This document shows, in pieces, positions 62,202 to 64,000 of a DNA stretch of 64,000 bases (within the stretch, counting starts at the first letter, position 1; every line of letters starts with the position of its first letter). The translations under genes were made by a program, and so were the position numbers. The notes under the pieces are model-generated. The model was not told the origin of the DNA. It did not search any database and worked only from the letters and a program-made list of their open reading frames with translations. The DNA is taken from contig NZ_JAUCMW010000007.1 in the NCBI RefSeq assembly GCF_030372765.1, forward strand, positions 1-64,000, given 5' to 3'. The DNA is from Labilibaculum sp. K2S (lineage in GTDB: Bacteria; Bacteroidota; Bacteroidia; Bacteroidales; Marinifilaceae).

Positions 62202-63344
62202 TTATTCTTCACTTTTTTTTCGGGTAAACACCCAGGCACCAATAATTGCTGTGAAAGGAGCTACCAGTACCAATCCGAAACTACCTACCAAAGTGTGTAG
62301 TATTTCGCCTGAAACGTAGTTCAGGTTTAGAATGTTAACCATAGGCGTTCCCTGTGCAATAAATACCATAAGCAGAGCTGAAAATCCGCCGGAGTATGCA
62401 AGAAGGAGTGTGGTAGTCATTGTACCCACTACGGCTTTTCCTACCGAGAAACCTGATTGGCGCAATTGTTTGGCTGTAATACTTTTGTGTTGTTGGTACA
62501 CCTCAGCTTGCGAAGCGGCAATATCCATAGCAATATCCATTACTGCACCCGAAGAGGAAATGAAAATTCCGGCAAGGAAAATTTCCGTTAAGTTTAGGTA
62601 AGAATAACCCGAATAGAGCAAGGTTTCAGAGAATGGTTTAATGGCACCATGAATATTGAATAGTTTTCCAAAGACTATGGCCATAAAACAAGTAATGGCA
62701 ATACCACTCATGGCACCGAAAAAGGCAACCAATCCTTTTTTATTGGTGCCGGCCACCAAAAAGATGATTACAGAGGTAAGTAAAGCAACGATACCCAACG
62801 AAAGCGGGATAGGAGCATAACCTTTAAGCAAGCCAGGCAAGAGTAATTTCCAAATGGTGATTCCGGCAAACAGAAACGAAAGCATTGCCTTTACACCTGT
62901 CCATCCTGCAAAGGAAACCAGGAAAAGAACAAATAATCCAAGCAGGAAAGCTTCCAGATTAATTCTATAATGATCTATAACATTGGCGCTGATTATTTCA
63001 GATTTATCCTGATTAAAATTAAGAACTGTGAGAGTTTTATCTCCGGGAAAAAAATATTTATCGAATTCCATTCTCCCTATTAACTGATTAAAGGCAGTTA
63101 TTTCTTTTCCTTTAAATTTTCCAGTTAAAATTTTAATCTGCACGGTTTGTGATCCGGTTTTTAAAATTCCGGTTTCTACAACAAGGGAATTATCGGTTGC
63201 TAAAACCAAGGCTTTCACACGTTCTGAATTTTTATAATCATTTTCAGAAAATCCTGTGGGAAGATATAGTATAACAGTACTTAAAATCAGAAGCAAACCA
63301 ACCAATATAAGATCTGATTTTTGAGGAAGCTGGAATTTGAACAT
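62202..63344 (-). CDS. YibE/F-family membrane protein
   Basis: 380 residues with an N-terminal membrane segment (~14-30), an extracytoplasmic domain to ~130 and about seven further membrane segments (FVSFAGWTGVKAMLS onwards). The family is of unknown function. Upstream sequence on this strand (63345-63436) shows no clear motif. Confidence 0.85.
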   Translation of the reverse strand: MFKFQLPQKSDLILVGLLLILSTVILYLPTGFSENDYKNSERVKALVLATDNSLVVETGILKTGSQTVQIKILTGKFKGKEITAFNQLIGRMEFDKYFFPGDKTLTVLNFNQDKSEIISANVIDHYRINLEAFLLGLFVLFLVSFAGWTGVKAMLSFLFAGITIWKLLLPGLLKGYAPIPLSLGIVALLTSVIIFLVAGTNKKGLVAFFGAMSGIAITCFMAIVFGKLFNIHGAIKPFSETLLYSGYSYLNLTEIFLAGIFISSSGAVMDIAMDIAASQAEVYQQHKSITAKQLRQSGFSVGKAVVGTMTTTLLLAYSGGFSALLMVFIAQGTPMVNILNLNYVSGEILHTLVGSFGLVLVAPFTAIIGAWVFTRKKSEE

Positions 63345-63436
63345 AGTTGTAAAGGTATTGAAAAGTTGAAAGTCTTGAATGATCGAAAGGTCAAATAGTC
63401 AAAGACTCTTCCCGATTTTTTGACTTGATAAAAAAA

Positions 63437-63465
63437 ACGCCCTGCTTACCTGCAGGGCGTTTTAT
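63437..63465. terminator. bidirectional terminator between YibE/F and alkaline phosphatase
   Basis: ACGCCCTGC (63437-63445) and GCAGGGCGT (63452-63460), with A7 on one side and TTTTA on the other; for the minus-strand phosphatase the A run reads as T7. Confidence 0.85.
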
Positions 63466-63478
63466 ATCTATTTCAGAT

Positions 63479-64000
63479 TTATTTGTTTTCAATTAGTTTC
63501 ATCAGGTTTTTAGGAATGTCGGTATTGTCAAAAAAGCCTGTAAATAAACTTGCTCCAGGACCAATCGAGCGAATAGGTATTGGTGAAGCCGTGTGAGAAT
63601 AAGATGTCCAGCCAATACCTGCTTTGTGTGATAGAATATGACAAGCAGTTACAGTAAATGGATCGTAACTTCCGTATAGCAAATAAAACTGATCATTTTT
63701 TGTCATCTCATCAGCATAAGTCATGCTTTTTTCAAAGGCATCTTTCAATTGTTGCATTTCAAATGGTGATAATTGAAGGCCTTTTGATGCATCGCCCAAA
63801 CCAAAATGTTCTTTTACCAGTTCCAAACCATCTGCAACGCTGTAATTACCGATATGTTCTTGTTTGTACAAAGCTAATTTATCTGAAAATGCCTCGTAAG
63901 ATATATTTTGGTATTGAAGTAAATTAAAAGACGAGTCGTAATGACTGCCGGCAAATCCCAATGCCAAACCTCCTGTTTCATGATCGCCGCAAACAAGAAT
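63479..64000 (-). CDS. alkaline phosphatase, C-terminal part (runs off the right edge)
   Basis: The frame is open to base 64000. The visible end includes ILVCGDHETGGLALG, the zinc-binding DHETGG motif of alkaline phosphatases, then a C-terminal His region (TSYSHTASPIPIRSIGPG) near the end. It hydrolyses phosphate monoesters; it is probably secreted, but the N-terminus lies outside the window. Confidence 0.88.
   Translation of the reverse strand: MLVCGDHETGGLALGFAGSHYDSSFNLLQYQNISYEAFSDKLALYKQEHIGNYSVADGLELVKEHFGLGDASKGLQLSPFEMQQLKDAFEKSMTYADEMTKNDQFYLLYGSYDPFTVTACHILSHKAGIGWTSYSHTASPIPIRSIGPGASLFTGFFDNTDIPKNLMKLIENK

Overview
The window comes from a member of the Bacteroidota, probably a marine anaerobe or facultative anaerobe of the Bacteroidales/Marinilabiliales type (inference). 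Three things support this. There are type IX secretion (T9SS) sorting domains of both classes: type A in the short RHS-linked proteins and a gliding-type C-terminus at 47-49 kb. Several promoters match the Bacteroidota TAnnTTTG -7 element. The DNA is AT-rich, and several families here are typical of the phylum, such as the DUF5686-like carboxypeptidase-regulatory/outer-membrane protein. No rRNA is present, so genus cannot be read directly.

Layout. 1-6.9 kb: a tandem array of truncated RHS 3' ends. Each unit is a short signal-peptide/T9SS protein, a terminator, a headless RHS core fragment with a different C-terminal tip, and a small gene abutting or overlapping the tip. The third T9SS copy is broken. 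7.1-8.7 kb: a tyrosine recombinase downstream of tRNA-Ser(UGA), which suggests a genomic-island end. 8.8-12.8 kb: a molybdenum-cofactor operon on the minus strand (mobB-moeA-moaA-moaC-MOSC/MogA) behind a probable Moco riboswitch (12.97-13.08 kb). 13.3-15 kb: a CDF metal exporter and a HAD phosphatase. 15.4-20.5 kb: the threonine operon thrABC behind a Thr/Ile-rich leader peptide. 20.9-32.1 kb: housekeeping genes (HU, TrmH, a LytTR regulator, a class III aminotransferase, DPP III, a DUF5686-like protein, HtpG).

32.2-38 kb is a second accessory island. It holds an 83-bp tandem repeat, a remnant RAYT transposase, and an apparent type VI secretion cargo set: PAAR protein, a 1055-residue multidomain effector ending in an M15/VanY-like peptidase, and a lipoprotein placed as its immunity protein. 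38-49 kb: DEAD helicase, aspartate-type aminotransferase, flavodiiron protein with a Crp/Fnr regulator, an ABC-2 exporter, and a T9SS-secreted surface protein.

49.5-53.2 kb is a four-gene plus-strand cluster: a DUF1858-like domain fused to a substrate-binding protein without signal peptide, a HypB/CooC-like P-loop protein with CxxC pairs, an ABC ATPase with its own N-terminal helical domain and no permease, and a HypA-like zinc-ribbon protein. Behind a TGTAAC-N4-GTTACA dyad, this looks like a cytosolic metallocofactor or metal-insertion system whose client is unknown. It is my best candidate for an undescribed system. 53.3-64 kb holds mixed genes: J-domain-like, alpha/beta hydrolase, cytochrome b561-like, HD hydrolase, HEPN-like orphan, CorA, Cof-type HAD, GNAT, two-CW protein, YibE/F, and a partial alkaline phosphatase running off the right edge.
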